Source: Pedobacter sp. L105 (GTDB lineage Bacteria; Bacteroidota; Bacteroidia; Sphingobacteriales; Sphingobacteriaceae). Taken from it: a DNA stretch of 64,000 nucleotides. Under the pieces are notes generated by a model. The model worked only from the letters and a program-made list of their open reading frames with translations. It had not been told where the DNA came from and did no database searches. Each line of letters starts with the position of its first letter. Positions within the stretch are counted from its first letter, which is position 1. Shown here piece after piece: positions 32,838-43,000 of the stretch. The stretch lies in contig NZ_LMUP01000009.1 in assembly GCF_009765875.1 (NCBI RefSeq), forward strand, positions 387,700 to 451,699. The letters run 5' to 3'. The position numbers were made by a program, and so were the translations under genes.

Positions 32838-34082
32838 ATGCTCAAAAATTACTTTAAAATCGCGATTGCTGTATTAAAAAGGAGGAAGTTTTTTACTTTC
32901 ATTAGTCTGTTTGGTATCAGTTTCACACTGACCATCCTGATTGTGCTGACTTCTTTTCTAGATCATTTGCTCAGTCCTTCTTATCCTGATATAAACAGGG
33001 ATAGAGAATTGTATATCAATAAAATGATATTCAGGTCGACAAAAAATGATTATTTCAATGGAGGTTCACCTACCTTATATTTTTATCAGCATTATGTTTC
33101 TACCTTAAAAACCCCTTATAAGCTGGCAATCTATACGGAGGCTGAGAATACCAATGCTTATCAAAATAATAAGAAGATAGTTTTCGAACAGAAATATACA
33201 AATATTGCCTATTGGGAAGTTTACCAATTTCAGTTTATAGAAGGTAAACCCTATAATCAACAGGAATTGAAAAATGCAGATCATGTAGTGGTCATCTCAG
33301 AAGATGCAAGGGATAATTATTTTGGCAAAAATGTTCTGGCAACAGGGAAATATCTGGAAGCGAATGATATAAAATATAGGGTTACTGGTGTGGTAAAAAC
33401 AGCTCCCTATTTAGACTTTTACTGTTATGCAGATCTTTACCTTCCCTATACGTTATCTAAGCAGGATCTTAAAACCCGTAATTTGATGGGCGGTTTTTCT
33501 GCTACTATGCTGGCAGATTCAAAGACCGATCTTCCGAAGATCAAGGCAGAATATTTGGAGATGGTTAAAAAACTACCTATTGATAAAACAGAAGATAATA
33601 TGAATGTGATCAATAGTTATGCGGATTATTACCTGGAGGGCTACAGCCGTAGTCTTTCTTCGGAACCTGATAATGGATTGAGTACACTATATTTTTATTT
33701 CGGCCTGTTCATCTTTTTCTTTATGCTGCTGCCAACCATCAATCTGGTCAATATCAATATCAGCCGTATTATGGAAAGGTCATCTGAAATAGGGGTAAGG
33801 AAAGCCTTTGGAGCATCCAGTAAGACCCTTACGTATCAATTCATTGTAGAAAATTTAATCTTAACCTTTCTTGGTGGTGTATTGGGGATTGTCCTTTCAT
33901 CAATAGTGATTTATCTCATCAATAGTGCTGAGATTGTTCCAAATCTGAAGATGCATATTAATCTGACTGTGCTGTTCTATGGTTTGTTGGCATGCCTGAT
34001 TTTTGGTCTGTTATCTGGTGTATACCCGGCATGGAGAATGTCTAAACTAAATGTGGTTACCGCATTAAAAGCAAATAATTAA
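32838..34082 (+). CDS. FtsX/MacB-type ABC permease
   Basis: 414 residues with four membrane segments: one near the N-terminus (FFTFISLFGISFTLTILIVL) and three near the C-terminus. A large periplasmic MacB_PCD domain lies between (about 45-280). 'ERSSEIGVRKAFGASSKTLT' near residue 315 is the conserved FtsX-family coupling segment that meets the ATPase. Works with the ATPase upstream and probably dimerises with the second permease (34102-35280), which lies 19 bases downstream. The transported compound is unknown. Confidence 0.92.
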   Translation: MLKNYFKIAIAVLKRRKFFTFISLFGISFTLTILIVLTSFLDHLLSPSYPDINRDRELYINKMIFRSTKNDYFNGGSPTLYFYQHYVSTLKTPYKLAIYTEAENTNAYQNNKKIVFEQKYTNIAYWEVYQFQFIEGKPYNQQELKNADHVVVISEDARDNYFGKNVLATGKYLEANDIKYRVTGVVKTAPYLDFYCYADLYLPYTLSKQDLKTRNLMGGFSATMLADSKTDLPKIKAEYLEMVKKLPIDKTEDNMNVINSYADYYLEGYSRSLSSEPDNGLSTLYFYFGLFIFFFMLLPTINLVNINISRIMERSSEIGVRKAFGASSKTLTYQFIVENLILTFLGGVLGIVLSSIVIYLINSAEIVPNLKMHINLTVLFYGLLACLIFGLLSGVYPAWRMSKLNVVTALKANN

Positions 34083-34101
34083 TCAAATTAAAAGAACTAC
34101 T

Positions 34102-35280
34102 ATGTTAAGGCATCTATTCAAATTGATCTGGAATAAAAAGAAGGAAAACTTCTTATTGATTTCAGAAATCTTTATCTCTTTTATCGTCACTTTTGCGGTA
34201 TTTACTTTACTGGTGAATTTCTACCGGAATTATAAAAAACCTGCAGGTATGACTTATGAAAACGTATGGACTGTAAACATTGGTTCTACAGGGTTGTCAA
34301 AAAATAAAGATTCACTGTTATTGGTTCATGAAAACCTTAAAAATGCCTTGCTTTCTTTACCTCAAATAAAAGCAGTGAGTTATACCGGCAATAATACTCC
34401 ATTTTCTAATTCATCTACAATGAGTGGTCTATCTTATCTCCATCATGATGTCTCCAGAGTTGATATGTACAGAGGTGAAACATCTTATGGAAAAGTACTT
34501 GGCTTAAAGCTAGTTAGTGGAAGATGGTTTGAAAACCAAGATAGAGCAGTTAAATATTCTCCCATTGTGATCAATCAGGTGGCAGTAGAAAAATTGATGA
34601 TTAAAAATCCTGTAGGTACGGTTTTAGGTAATAAAAACGAAAATCAGTTGAAAATTATTGGAGTAGTTGAAGATATGAAAGATAAAGGTGATTTTCTGGC
34701 GCCAGGCCCAAAAATGTATACCATTAGTGATACCGGAAGTGTTGCCTACATGAGTACAATACTCCTTAAAGTTTCTCCTGATGCAGACGCCAATTTTGAA
34801 AGTAAGGTTTACAAGCTCATTGCAAATTCATCCAAGGGCAGTAATGTAGAAATAGGCCATTTAACTGAAGCCAGAAGGAAAAAAAATCTGGAAGTGTTAA
34901 TTCCGATGATTATTTTAATGATCATTTCTAGTTTCCTGATCTTCAACGTAGCATTAGGATTATTTGGTGTATTGTGGTATAACATCAGTAAACGCAGGGG
35001 GGAAATTGGTTTACGCAGGGCTATTGGCGCCAGCGCATTTAGTGTCTCTTCTCAATTGGTTGGAGAAGCATTAGTACTGGCAACTTTTTCCCTGATCATT
35101 GGATCTTTCTTTGCCATTCAGTTTCCTTTGTTACATGTTTTTGATCTTCCGGCTCCTATTTATCTGACTTCCCTGTTCCTTTCAATTGTATTTATTTATC
35201 TTTTGGTTATATTTTGCGCGCTTTATCCTGGAAAACACGCGGCTTCGATTCATCCGGCAGTTGCATTACATGAAGATTAA
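34102..35280 (+). CDS. Second FtsX/MacB-type ABC permease
   Basis: 392 residues with the same layout as the gene before: N-terminal span (FIVTFAVFTLLVNFY), a periplasmic domain of about 45-260, and three C-terminal spans. It has the coupling motif KRRGEIGLRRAIGASAFSVS near 300 and ends HAASIHPAVALHED. Two unequal half-permeases after a single ATPase gene is a frequent Bacteroidota arrangement. The pump should therefore be a heterodimer of the permeases. Start ATG at 34102; 28 bases separate its stop from the regulator gene. Confidence 0.92.
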   Translation: MLRHLFKLIWNKKKENFLLISEIFISFIVTFAVFTLLVNFYRNYKKPAGMTYENVWTVNIGSTGLSKNKDSLLLVHENLKNALLSLPQIKAVSYTGNNTPFSNSSTMSGLSYLHHDVSRVDMYRGETSYGKVLGLKLVSGRWFENQDRAVKYSPIVINQVAVEKLMIKNPVGTVLGNKNENQLKIIGVVEDMKDKGDFLAPGPKMYTISDTGSVAYMSTILLKVSPDADANFESKVYKLIANSSKGSNVEIGHLTEARRKKNLEVLIPMIILMIISSFLIFNVALGLFGVLWYNISKRRGEIGLRRAIGASAFSVSSQLVGEALVLATFSLIIGSFFAIQFPLLHVFDLPAPIYLTSLFLSIVFIYLLVIFCALYPGKHAASIHPAVALHED

Positions 35281-35308
35281 CGATATTTTTGATTTATAAT
35301 AAAAATAG

Positions 35309-36682
35309 ATGATCCTGATCATAGATGATGATATAGCTGTACGTACTTCCCTTTTACTTTTGCTGGAACAAAAGAAATATGCTGTGGTGGCTGCTGCTAC
35401 AGCAAACGAAGCCCTTTTGATCATGAGTAAAGAAAAGATCTCTCTGATTATCCTGGATCTCAATTTTTCTATTGCAACCAGTGGCAGAGAGGGAATGCAT
35501 TTACTGAAACAGATCAGGGAATTAAATGCTGCGGTTCCGGTTATCCTGATTACTGGCTGGGCTAGTATTGAACTGGCTGTAGAAGGAATGAAACTGGGGG
35601 CTAATGATTTTATCAATAAACCCTGGAATAATGATTATTTGCTGCAATCCGTAAAAACATTGCTCGATTTGCAGCATGCCGGAGGTAAACCTTCGTCGCG
35701 TAAGCAACTGGATAAACAATATGATTTTCAATCTATAATCGCAGAGGACGAGAAAATGCTAAACCTGCTGGAAATAGCAGGCAGGGTTGCTCAAACAGAT
35801 GCTTCGGTACTGATCACCGGAGAAAGTGGTACTGGAAAGGAGTTGATTGCCGAAGCCATACACCACAACAGCCTGCGCCGTAACCGGTCTTTTATAAAAG
35901 TAAATCTGGGCGGTATTTCTACTTCTTTGTTTGAAAGCGAGATGTTTGGTCATGTAAGGGGGGCTTTTACAGATGCACGTACCGACCGTATAGGAAGGTT
36001 TGAAATGGCTAATAAGGGAACGATATTTTTGGATGAAATAGGCGATCTGGATGCAGGCAGCCAGGTAAAACTGCTCAGGGTGTTACAGGACAGGACTTTT
36101 GAAGTTCTGGGAAGCAGCAGAACAAAAACAGTAGATATCAGGGTAATCTGTGCAACCAATAAAAACCTAACCGAGATGGTAGCTAAAGGCACTTTCAGAG
36201 AGGATCTTTTATACCGGATTAATCTGATTACACTAAAACTACCTCCATTAAGAGAAAGGAACAGTGATATCCCTTTACTGGTAGATTTTATGACCGCTAA
36301 CCTTAAAGAACTTTATAACCGCAAGGAGATTAGCATTACGCCAGGGGCGATGAAATGGTTAAAACAACTGCCGCTGCCGGGTAATATCAGGCAGCTGAAA
36401 AATATCGTGGAAAGATCTGTTCTGGTGAGCAGGTCGTCACAGCTGGATATTGAAGACTTTAAATCTCAATTGGAAGGCTCGGTATTTAAGTCTGTTGAGC
36501 CTCAGTTACCCGAAGTAGGCAGCCTTACGCTCGAAGAAACGGAAATTCTGATGATCAAAAGAGCTTTGCAGTTTCACCATCACCGTATCAGTAAGGCAGC
36601 AGTGGCGTTAGGCTTAACACGAAGTGCATTATACAGGCGCCTGGATAAATATAATATACCTTATGATAAAACTTCGGACTAA
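35309..36682 (+). CDS. NtrC-family sigma-54-dependent response regulator
   Basis: 457 residues. Receiver domain 1-115 with acidic pair D7-D8 (LIIDDDIAV), phospho-acceptor in IILDLNF near residue 52, and Lys in INKPW. The sigma-54 AAA+ domain covers about 140-370: Walker A GESGTGKE near 171, GAFTDA loop (family GAFTGA), Walker B IFLDEIGDL, and R-finger region VRGAFTDARTDRIG. The Fis-type HTH is at 415-457 (RISKAAVALGLTRSALYRRL). It activates sigma-54 promoters on phosphorylation, most likely that at 29394-29408 for its own operon. Overlaps the kinase gene by 20 bases. Confidence 0.95.
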   Translation: MILIIDDDIAVRTSLLLLLEQKKYAVVAAATANEALLIMSKEKISLIILDLNFSIATSGREGMHLLKQIRELNAAVPVILITGWASIELAVEGMKLGANDFINKPWNNDYLLQSVKTLLDLQHAGGKPSSRKQLDKQYDFQSIIAEDEKMLNLLEIAGRVAQTDASVLITGESGTGKELIAEAIHHNSLRRNRSFIKVNLGGISTSLFESEMFGHVRGAFTDARTDRIGRFEMANKGTIFLDEIGDLDAGSQVKLLRVLQDRTFEVLGSSRTKTVDIRVICATNKNLTEMVAKGTFREDLLYRINLITLKLPPLRERNSDIPLLVDFMTANLKELYNRKEISITPGAMKWLKQLPLPGNIRQLKNIVERSVLVSRSSQLDIEDFKSQLEGSVFKSVEPQLPEVGSLTLEETEILMIKRALQFHHHRISKAAVALGLTRSALYRRLDKYNIPYDKTSD

Positions 36683-37958
36683 ATACCTGCTTTTTGTTAT
36701 TGCCGTACATGGGATAGCACTAGGCATGAGCTTTTATATTTTTCAGGAATCTAAATTGTTTTTTATTCTGGCCGAACTTGTCATTTTTGGTTCTTTATTG
36801 ATTTCCTGGCAACTGTTTAACCAGATGATCAGGCCCTTGAAATTGTTGGTAAATGGTGCACAGGCGATAAAGGATAGGGATTTTAACGTGAAACTGGTAG
36901 AAGTTGGCATGCTGGAAATGGATCAGCTGATCAGGGTATACAACCAAATGATAGAAGAATTACGTAAAGAAAGGACTCAGCAACAACAGCAACACTTTTT
37001 TTTAGAAAAGCTGATTATTAATTCACCGGTAGGTATAGTTATTCTGGATCACGACAACAGGATACAACAAGTAAATCCTGCAGTGAAAAGGATGGCGCAT
37101 ACCATTACCATAGAAGGCTGGCTGCTGAAAGATATTGATCACCCTATTTATAATGCAATAGCTAATTTGCTGCAGGAGCATAAACAGGGTGTTACCCTTC
37201 ATGGTGCTGAAACCTATAAAATACAGGTTTCGGAATTTATCGATCAGGGTTTTCCAAGACGTTTTATCATTGTTCAGGAGCTGACTACAGAATTGCAGGA
37301 AGCAGAAAAAAAGGCTTATGGAAATGTGATCCGAATGATGGCACATGAAGTAAATAATACGATCGGTCCCGTAAATTCTATTTTACAATCTGCCTCTACC
37401 TGGTATCAGGAAACTGAAACAGCGGGCAGTTTAATTAATGCGCTGGAGGTAGCCATAGAACGGAATAATAACCTGAATAAATTTATGCGTAACCTGGCAG
37501 ATGTGGTGCGCCTGCCCGAACCTCATAAAGTATCGTTGAATGTACAGGAGATGATCTTTTCGGTCACCACTTTATTAGCTGAGAGTGCCAGAATAAAAGG
37601 AATAACCTTTGTCTATGATTTTCCTCTTATCCCCCTTGAAATCAACGCAGATCAGCTGCAAATGGAACAGGTACTGATCAATATTGTTAAAAACGCTATA
37701 GAGGCTATCGACCAGACAGCAGGTGGAAGGATTGTATTTATAACAGCAAACCTGCCCCGGCAACTAACCATCAGAGACAATGGTAAAGGAATATCAGAAG
37801 AATTGATGCCGAAGTTATTCAGTCCTTTTTTTAGTACCAAGACTGATGGACAGGGGATAGGCCTTACATTGATCAAAGATATATTGATCAATCACAGTTT
37901 CCAGTTTAACCTGGGTGTAAATACCGATGGTGAAACAGAATTTACCATTTTAGCTTAG
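36663..37958 (+). CDS. Membrane sensor histidine kinase
   Basis: 431 residues from ATG 36663 (MIKLRTKYLLFVIAVHGIAL); this start overlaps the end of the regulator gene by 20 bases, typical of translational coupling. Two close membrane helices come first with almost no periplasmic loop, so it may sense events in the membrane. A HAMP-like linker (LFNQMIRPLKLLVNGAQAIK) and PAS domain (IVILDHDNRIQQVNPAVKRM) follow. The H-box is MMAHEVNNTIGPVNSIL near 225, the N-box INIVKNAIEAI, G1 IRDNGKGIS and G2 TDGQGIGLTLIKDI. It pairs with the NtrC-type regulator to control the efflux operon. Confidence 0.93.
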   Translation: MIKLRTKYLLFVIAVHGIALGMSFYIFQESKLFFILAELVIFGSLLISWQLFNQMIRPLKLLVNGAQAIKDRDFNVKLVEVGMLEMDQLIRVYNQMIEELRKERTQQQQQHFFLEKLIINSPVGIVILDHDNRIQQVNPAVKRMAHTITIEGWLLKDIDHPIYNAIANLLQEHKQGVTLHGAETYKIQVSEFIDQGFPRRFIIVQELTTELQEAEKKAYGNVIRMMAHEVNNTIGPVNSILQSASTWYQETETAGSLINALEVAIERNNNLNKFMRNLADVVRLPEPHKVSLNVQEMIFSVTTLLAESARIKGITFVYDFPLIPLEINADQLQMEQVLINIVKNAIEAIDQTAGGRIVFITANLPRQLTIRDNGKGISEELMPKLFSPFFSTKTDGQGIGLTLIKDILINHSFQFNLGVNTDGETEFTILA

Positions 37959-37972
37959 CTGAAATAACAAAT

Positions 37973-38004
37973 GGCAGTCCCTTTTGCTGAGGGGCTGCCT
38001 TTTT
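37973..38004 (+). terminator. Intrinsic terminator of efflux operon
   Basis: GGCAGTCCC (37973-37981) pairs with GGGGCTGCC (37991-37999, one G·U), followed by a T5 run. It closes the operon 29432-37958. Confidence 0.85.
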
Positions 38005-38059
38005 CTATTGTCAATAGACTGTAGAGGTAATGAAATGGCGCCTGCAAAAGCAGGTTTAA

Positions 38060-38632
38060 TTATAGACCAAAAGAATAAGCTACCCTTAATCCCAATATAC
38101 CGCTGTGGGTACCATTGTCATAAAACTCGCCGATGTTCTGATAATTAACACCTGCATCGATACTATTTTTACCACCTACGTTAAATAACACGCCAATTTG
38201 TGGCTCATATACAAATGCAGCAGCTTTGGTATAACCTAAACTTGTTTTGTTGGTTACAAATGCGGCACCTGCTTCACCTTGTACATACACATTTTTAATA
38301 AAGAAGTATTTCAAACCAGCTTTAACAGGAATCAATTGCATATCCGGAGCTGTAGTTGTGTTACTGGCAAATACATCGGTAAAACCGGCTTTAACTGTAT
38401 AGTAGAACTGATCTCTGATAATTGGCATATCGGCCTCAACGGAAGCACCTCCACTCCAGTTGTAATTGTTTTTTAATTTACCTAGTGGTAATCCGGCATC
38501 AAGACCTATACTTAATCTGATTCCAGATCCGTCAGTCGTTGATTTAGGCGTGCCGTCTTGTGCATTTGCATTGATAGTAAAAACTGATAATAATGATAAA
38601 GCTAAAACACTAATTTTAATTGAATTTTTCAT
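38060..38632 (-). CDS. Small outer-membrane beta-barrel protein
   Basis: 190 residues with a signal peptide (MKNSIKISVLALSLLSVFTI, cleavage after NANA). The mature protein has about eight amphipathic strands (SGIRLSIGLDAGLPLGKL; YYTVKAGFTDVF; NVYVQGEAGAAFV), ending GLRVAYSFGL with the usual C-terminal aromatic region. It resembles OmpA-barrel/porin-family small proteins of Bacteroidota, with no periplasmic domain. Role unknown, perhaps structural or a receptor. Monocistronic; upstream 38633-38902 shows no gene. Confidence 0.82.
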   Translation of the reverse strand: MKNSIKISVLALSLLSVFTINANAQDGTPKSTTDGSGIRLSIGLDAGLPLGKLKNNYNWSGGASVEADMPIIRDQFYYTVKAGFTDVFASNTTTAPDMQLIPVKAGLKYFFIKNVYVQGEAGAAFVTNKTSLGYTKAAAFVYEPQIGVLFNVGGKNSIDAGVNYQNIGEFYDNGTHSGILGLRVAYSFGL

Positions 38633-38902
38633 GATTGTATTTATATAAGATCGTACTGTTGTTTTTATATTATCTGTAGATAATGGTTAAGATATTATAG
38701 ATTCCAAAATAAATTGGAAGTAATTTGCTTTTGAGGTTTTGTAAGTTTTCTGATTTCATGATCTGTTGTTTCTTATTGACAAGTCAAAGGTAAGACCGAT
38801 CTGAAGGCCTATCAATACCAATAAATCGGTTAGAAAGACCAATTTTTCCGTTTATCACTTTATGCGATCACGGCAGTGTCATGAGAAAGGAAACAGAGGG
38901 GT

Positions 38903-39790
38903 TTACCGGCTTTTAAACTCTGAAGGATTAACCCCGGCGAAGCGTTTAAAGAAGCGGCTGAAGTGGGAGCTGTTATCAAAGTTTAGCTGTTCTGCTATTT
39001 CTTTTACACTTAATCCCGAAGAGGATAATAAATATTGCGCTTCCAGGAAAAGACGGTTGTGAATTACATGCAGTGCATTCTGGCCGGTTTCACTTTTAAC
39101 GATTTCAGTGAGGTATTTTGAAGACACAAAAAGAAGGTTTGCATACTCCTGTACGGTTTTCAAATTTAAGAAACGGTCCTGTACCAGTTTTTTGAACTGG
39201 TTAACCAGTTGATATTGTCTGCTCAAATGCCGGGTTGAGTTTAACAGGCATTTTTCACATGCCCTGTTCATCTCATAAAGTAATTCCATTACCATCAGTT
39301 TGATCAGGGGCAAATGAAAAGCATTTTCTTCCACGCTCTCGTGTTTTATCTTTTCATATAAAGCTTTGATGGAGATAAAGCTTTTTTCGGATACACCATA
39401 AATTGGGGGATAGTCAGGGTTAACGTCCAACAGGTTATCTAAAATATTTTCCTTTAGAAAATTAGTGGTCAGGAATTCTTTTTTAAACTGAATGCGGTAT
39501 AACAACAGATCCTCAGATGATTGTTCACTGGAATGGATATATGCGGGGGAAACAAGGTGTATAGAATGAGGATAAACATCAAATACAAAATGACCTATTG
39601 TTCTTTTGTAACTTCCGCTCAAACAAAAAACCAATTCATAATCATCGGTTTTTGCAGGTATACCATCATAAACACTATCCCTTTCCAGGGATATGGCAAA
39701 ACCATCTATAACTGCAGCAAGTTTATGGACTGGGGATGAATGATCTTTTGATCCTGCAAGTGTATTTAAAACCGGTAAATTAATATCCAT
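38903..39790 (-). CDS. AraC-family transcriptional regulator
   Basis: 295 residues. The N-terminal cupin-like sensor covers about 1-160 (YELVFCLSGSYKRTIGHFVF). The AraC HTH domain is at about 190-295: LKTVQEYANLLFVSSKYLTE, then NALHVIHNRLFLEAQYLLSS and VKEIAEQLNFDNSSHFSRFF. It is divergent from the GH92 alpha-mannosidase gene with 236 bases between starts, so it may control it in response to a sugar or other signal. No operator was identified. Confidence 0.92.
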   Translation of the reverse strand: MDINLPVLNTLAGSKDHSSPVHKLAAVIDGFAISLERDSVYDGIPAKTDDYELVFCLSGSYKRTIGHFVFDVYPHSIHLVSPAYIHSSEQSSEDLLLYRIQFKKEFLTTNFLKENILDNLLDVNPDYPPIYGVSEKSFISIKALYEKIKHESVEENAFHLPLIKLMVMELLYEMNRACEKCLLNSTRHLSRQYQLVNQFKKLVQDRFLNLKTVQEYANLLFVSSKYLTEIVKSETGQNALHVIHNRLFLEAQYLLSSSGLSVKEIAEQLNFDNSSHFSRFFKRFAGVNPSEFKSR

Positions 39791-40026
39791 TATTCTTATG
39801 TGTTATAAAAATAATAAGAATAACAGGGATAACTAACGATTACAGGATTAAACAGTAGAAATGATTTTACCGTGGCAATCCTTTTCTAAGTATAAAACAA
39901 TTAATTAATATGTATATACATTTATATAATATTCTGTAATGTATGATTTTGAATTGTTTTACAGCTATTTGAAAGATATTTATATCAATAATGATGTTTT
40001 TAATAATAATTATTATGTTTGTACAT

Positions 40027-43000
40027 ATGAATAAGAATTTAGGAATTCTGGTGATTGCTTTGTGCCTTACTGCAGCTTCGGTTTTTGGGCAACAAAAAGT
40101 TATTTGGGAAATTGGCAAGGCAGATCATAGTAGTGCTGGCATGGCGTTGGCACCATCAGGGTATCTGCATTTTTTAGATCATGATTTTGGATGGGAAGAC
40201 CGTTATTACCTGGTTGGATTTTCCACTGCTGAAAAGGACTGGCCTTACGTATTGCCAGGTCCCAAAGATGTATGGGGCGGTACAGGGCCAACTTCAGGAA
40301 TCAGGTCACAGGTGCTAAACATTCTTTTCGGTATAACACGGCTTCCGGAAAAAGGGGATTGCAATTTTATTGTTGATATTTTAGGTTATCACGGCAATTT
40401 GCCGCCATTGCTAAAGGTGTTGATCAATGGAAAATCATTTATATTTCAGCTACCCCAGGGAAGGGTTAGCCGTGCAATTGAAAGCGATTTAAAGGATACA
40501 AAAACCTATCAGATCAATATCCCTGTTCCTCATAATTTATTACATCAGGGAGGCAATGAAATTCAGCTGACTTCACTTGATGGGGCCTGGCTGGTATTTG
40601 ACCAGGTGAAACTGACCGGGCCGGAAGGTTTAAATCTAATTGTCCCTAAAAATATCTTTTTGAGAAGTGTTAAAGTTGCAGATTACGAAATACAACAGGA
40701 TGGAAAACGTTTTCAGCCCCTGCTGGTAGCTATACAGCATTTAACAGGAAAACCAAAGTTAACTGTCAAACTGGATGGAAATATTGTTTTTACAAGCAAT
40801 CCTGATTCAGCACGTTACGATTATGAAGTGCCTATGCCCGCTGTTACCCAGCGAAAGAAAAGCAAATATGAAGTTTTCTGCAATGGAATACTTCTTGAAA
40901 GCGGACAGGTGGAGCGTGCACCTCATAAAGTTGCGTCAGCTGTCGACTATGTAGATACAAAGCTGGGCGCTGCACATTCCCGATGGATGATTGCCCCGGG
41001 GCCATGGATGCCTTTCGGCCTGGTAAAATTGAGTCCTGATAACCAAAATTCCGGATGGATGGGAGGTTATGATCCTACTTTTGAAAGTATCGGTACTTTT
41101 AGCCATATTCATGAATGGACTATGGCAGGGTTAGGTATGATGCCTACCACCGGACCTTTGCAAACCAAAATTGGCGACGAGCGTAAAAAAGGTGGTGGCT
41201 ACCGCTCACAAATTGATAAGTCAAGTGAGGAAAGCCCTTTAGGGTATTACAAAGTAATGCTCACCGATTACCATATTAAAGCAGAACTTACGGCCACCAC
41301 ACGATGCAGTTTTCAGCGTTACACCTATCCTAAGACGGAAAATGCCCGGGTGATGATCGATCTAAAAATTCCTGCAGAATATGATTATGACCTGAAGGAA
41401 GTAACGCTTAAAAAGGTAAGCGATTATCGTATCGAAGGATCCAGCAGGCAGTATACCCGCAACGCCTGGTCGGGAGGAGTAGATCAGAATTATACTGTCC
41501 ATTTCGTGATTGAATTTGATCGCCCGATTAAAAAATTTGGTACCTGGATTAATCAAAAAGTGGGTAGTAAGGATATTCTTCAGGTAAAAGATCCCGGAAA
41601 TGCGGGGGCTTATGTTGAGTTTGATACGAGGGAAAACCAGGTCATACAGGCGAGAACCGGAATATCACTGGTAAGCATAGAGAATGCAGGCCTGAATTTA
41701 GCTGAAGAAGTTACAAAACCTTATAACTGGAGTTTCAATGGGGTCCGCAATGGCCAGAAAGAAACATGGCAGAAATTGCTTGGGCGACTGGAGATCACCA
41801 GTAACGACCGCCGGGAAAAGATGAGGTTTTACAGTAATATGTTCAGGGCACTGGCCAGCCGCAATATCTGGAGTGATGTAGATGGACGATGGGTAGATGC
41901 CTCAAAAAGAATTCAGCAGCTTACAGATCCAAATTCTCTTGCTATGGGTGGTGATGCTTTCTGGAATACCTTTTGGAACCTCAACCAGTTCTGGAATCTG
42001 GCAACTCCAGAATGGTCGTCTAAATGGGTGAAATCAGAATTGGCAATGTATGATGCCAATGGGTGGCTGGCAAAAGGACCGGCAGGAATGAATTATATTC
42101 CGGTGATGGTTGCAGAGCATGAAATCCCCTTAATTGCAGGTGCATACCAAATGGGAATCCGTGATTTTGACGCAGAGAAAGCATTTACTGCTGTGGATAA
42201 AATGCAGACTACTCCGGCACAGAAAGTTGGAGAAGCAGGTTTTGCGGGAAATGAAGATCTGGAAGCTTATCTGAAATATAAATATGTTCCGTATGACAAG
42301 GGGCGGTTTTCGAATACACTGGAATATGCCTATGACGACTGGACGGTATCCCAATTTGCCAAATCACTGGGTAAAAATGATGCCTATCTGCACTACAAAG
42401 AAAGGTCTGGTTATTGGAAAAATATCATAGATAAAGAAACGGGTTATGCACGGTTAAAGAAATCTGATGGCAGTTGGTTTCCTGACTTTGATCCTTTTAA
42501 GTCTGGCGCCAACGAGCATTATGTAGAGGGAAATGCCTGGCAGCTTACTTATTATGTGCCGCAGGATATACCAGGACTTGCGGCGGCTATAGGACCGGAT
42601 CGGTTTATAGATCGGCTTACCTGGGGATTTGGAGAAAGCTTCAAACTACGTTTTAATGCTCCTGGAGATCAGTATTGGGATTATCCGGTCATTCAGGGAA
42701 ATGAACAGTCAATGCATTTTGCTTTTCTGTTCAACTGGGTTAAAAGGCCCTGGCTAACACAAAAGTGGAGCAGGGCTATTGTGGATCGTTTTTATGGTTA
42801 TGATGTCTCCAATGCTTACCTGGGCGATGAAGATCAGGGGCAGATGAGCTCCTGGTTTATCATGAATGCACTTGGACTTTTTCAAACTGATGGCGGGGCC
42901 AGTGCAAATCCTATTTATGAAATAGGCAGTCCAATATTTCCTAAGGTCATCATCCATCTTAACAGGCAATATGGAAGGGGAGACACCTTCGTCATAGAGG

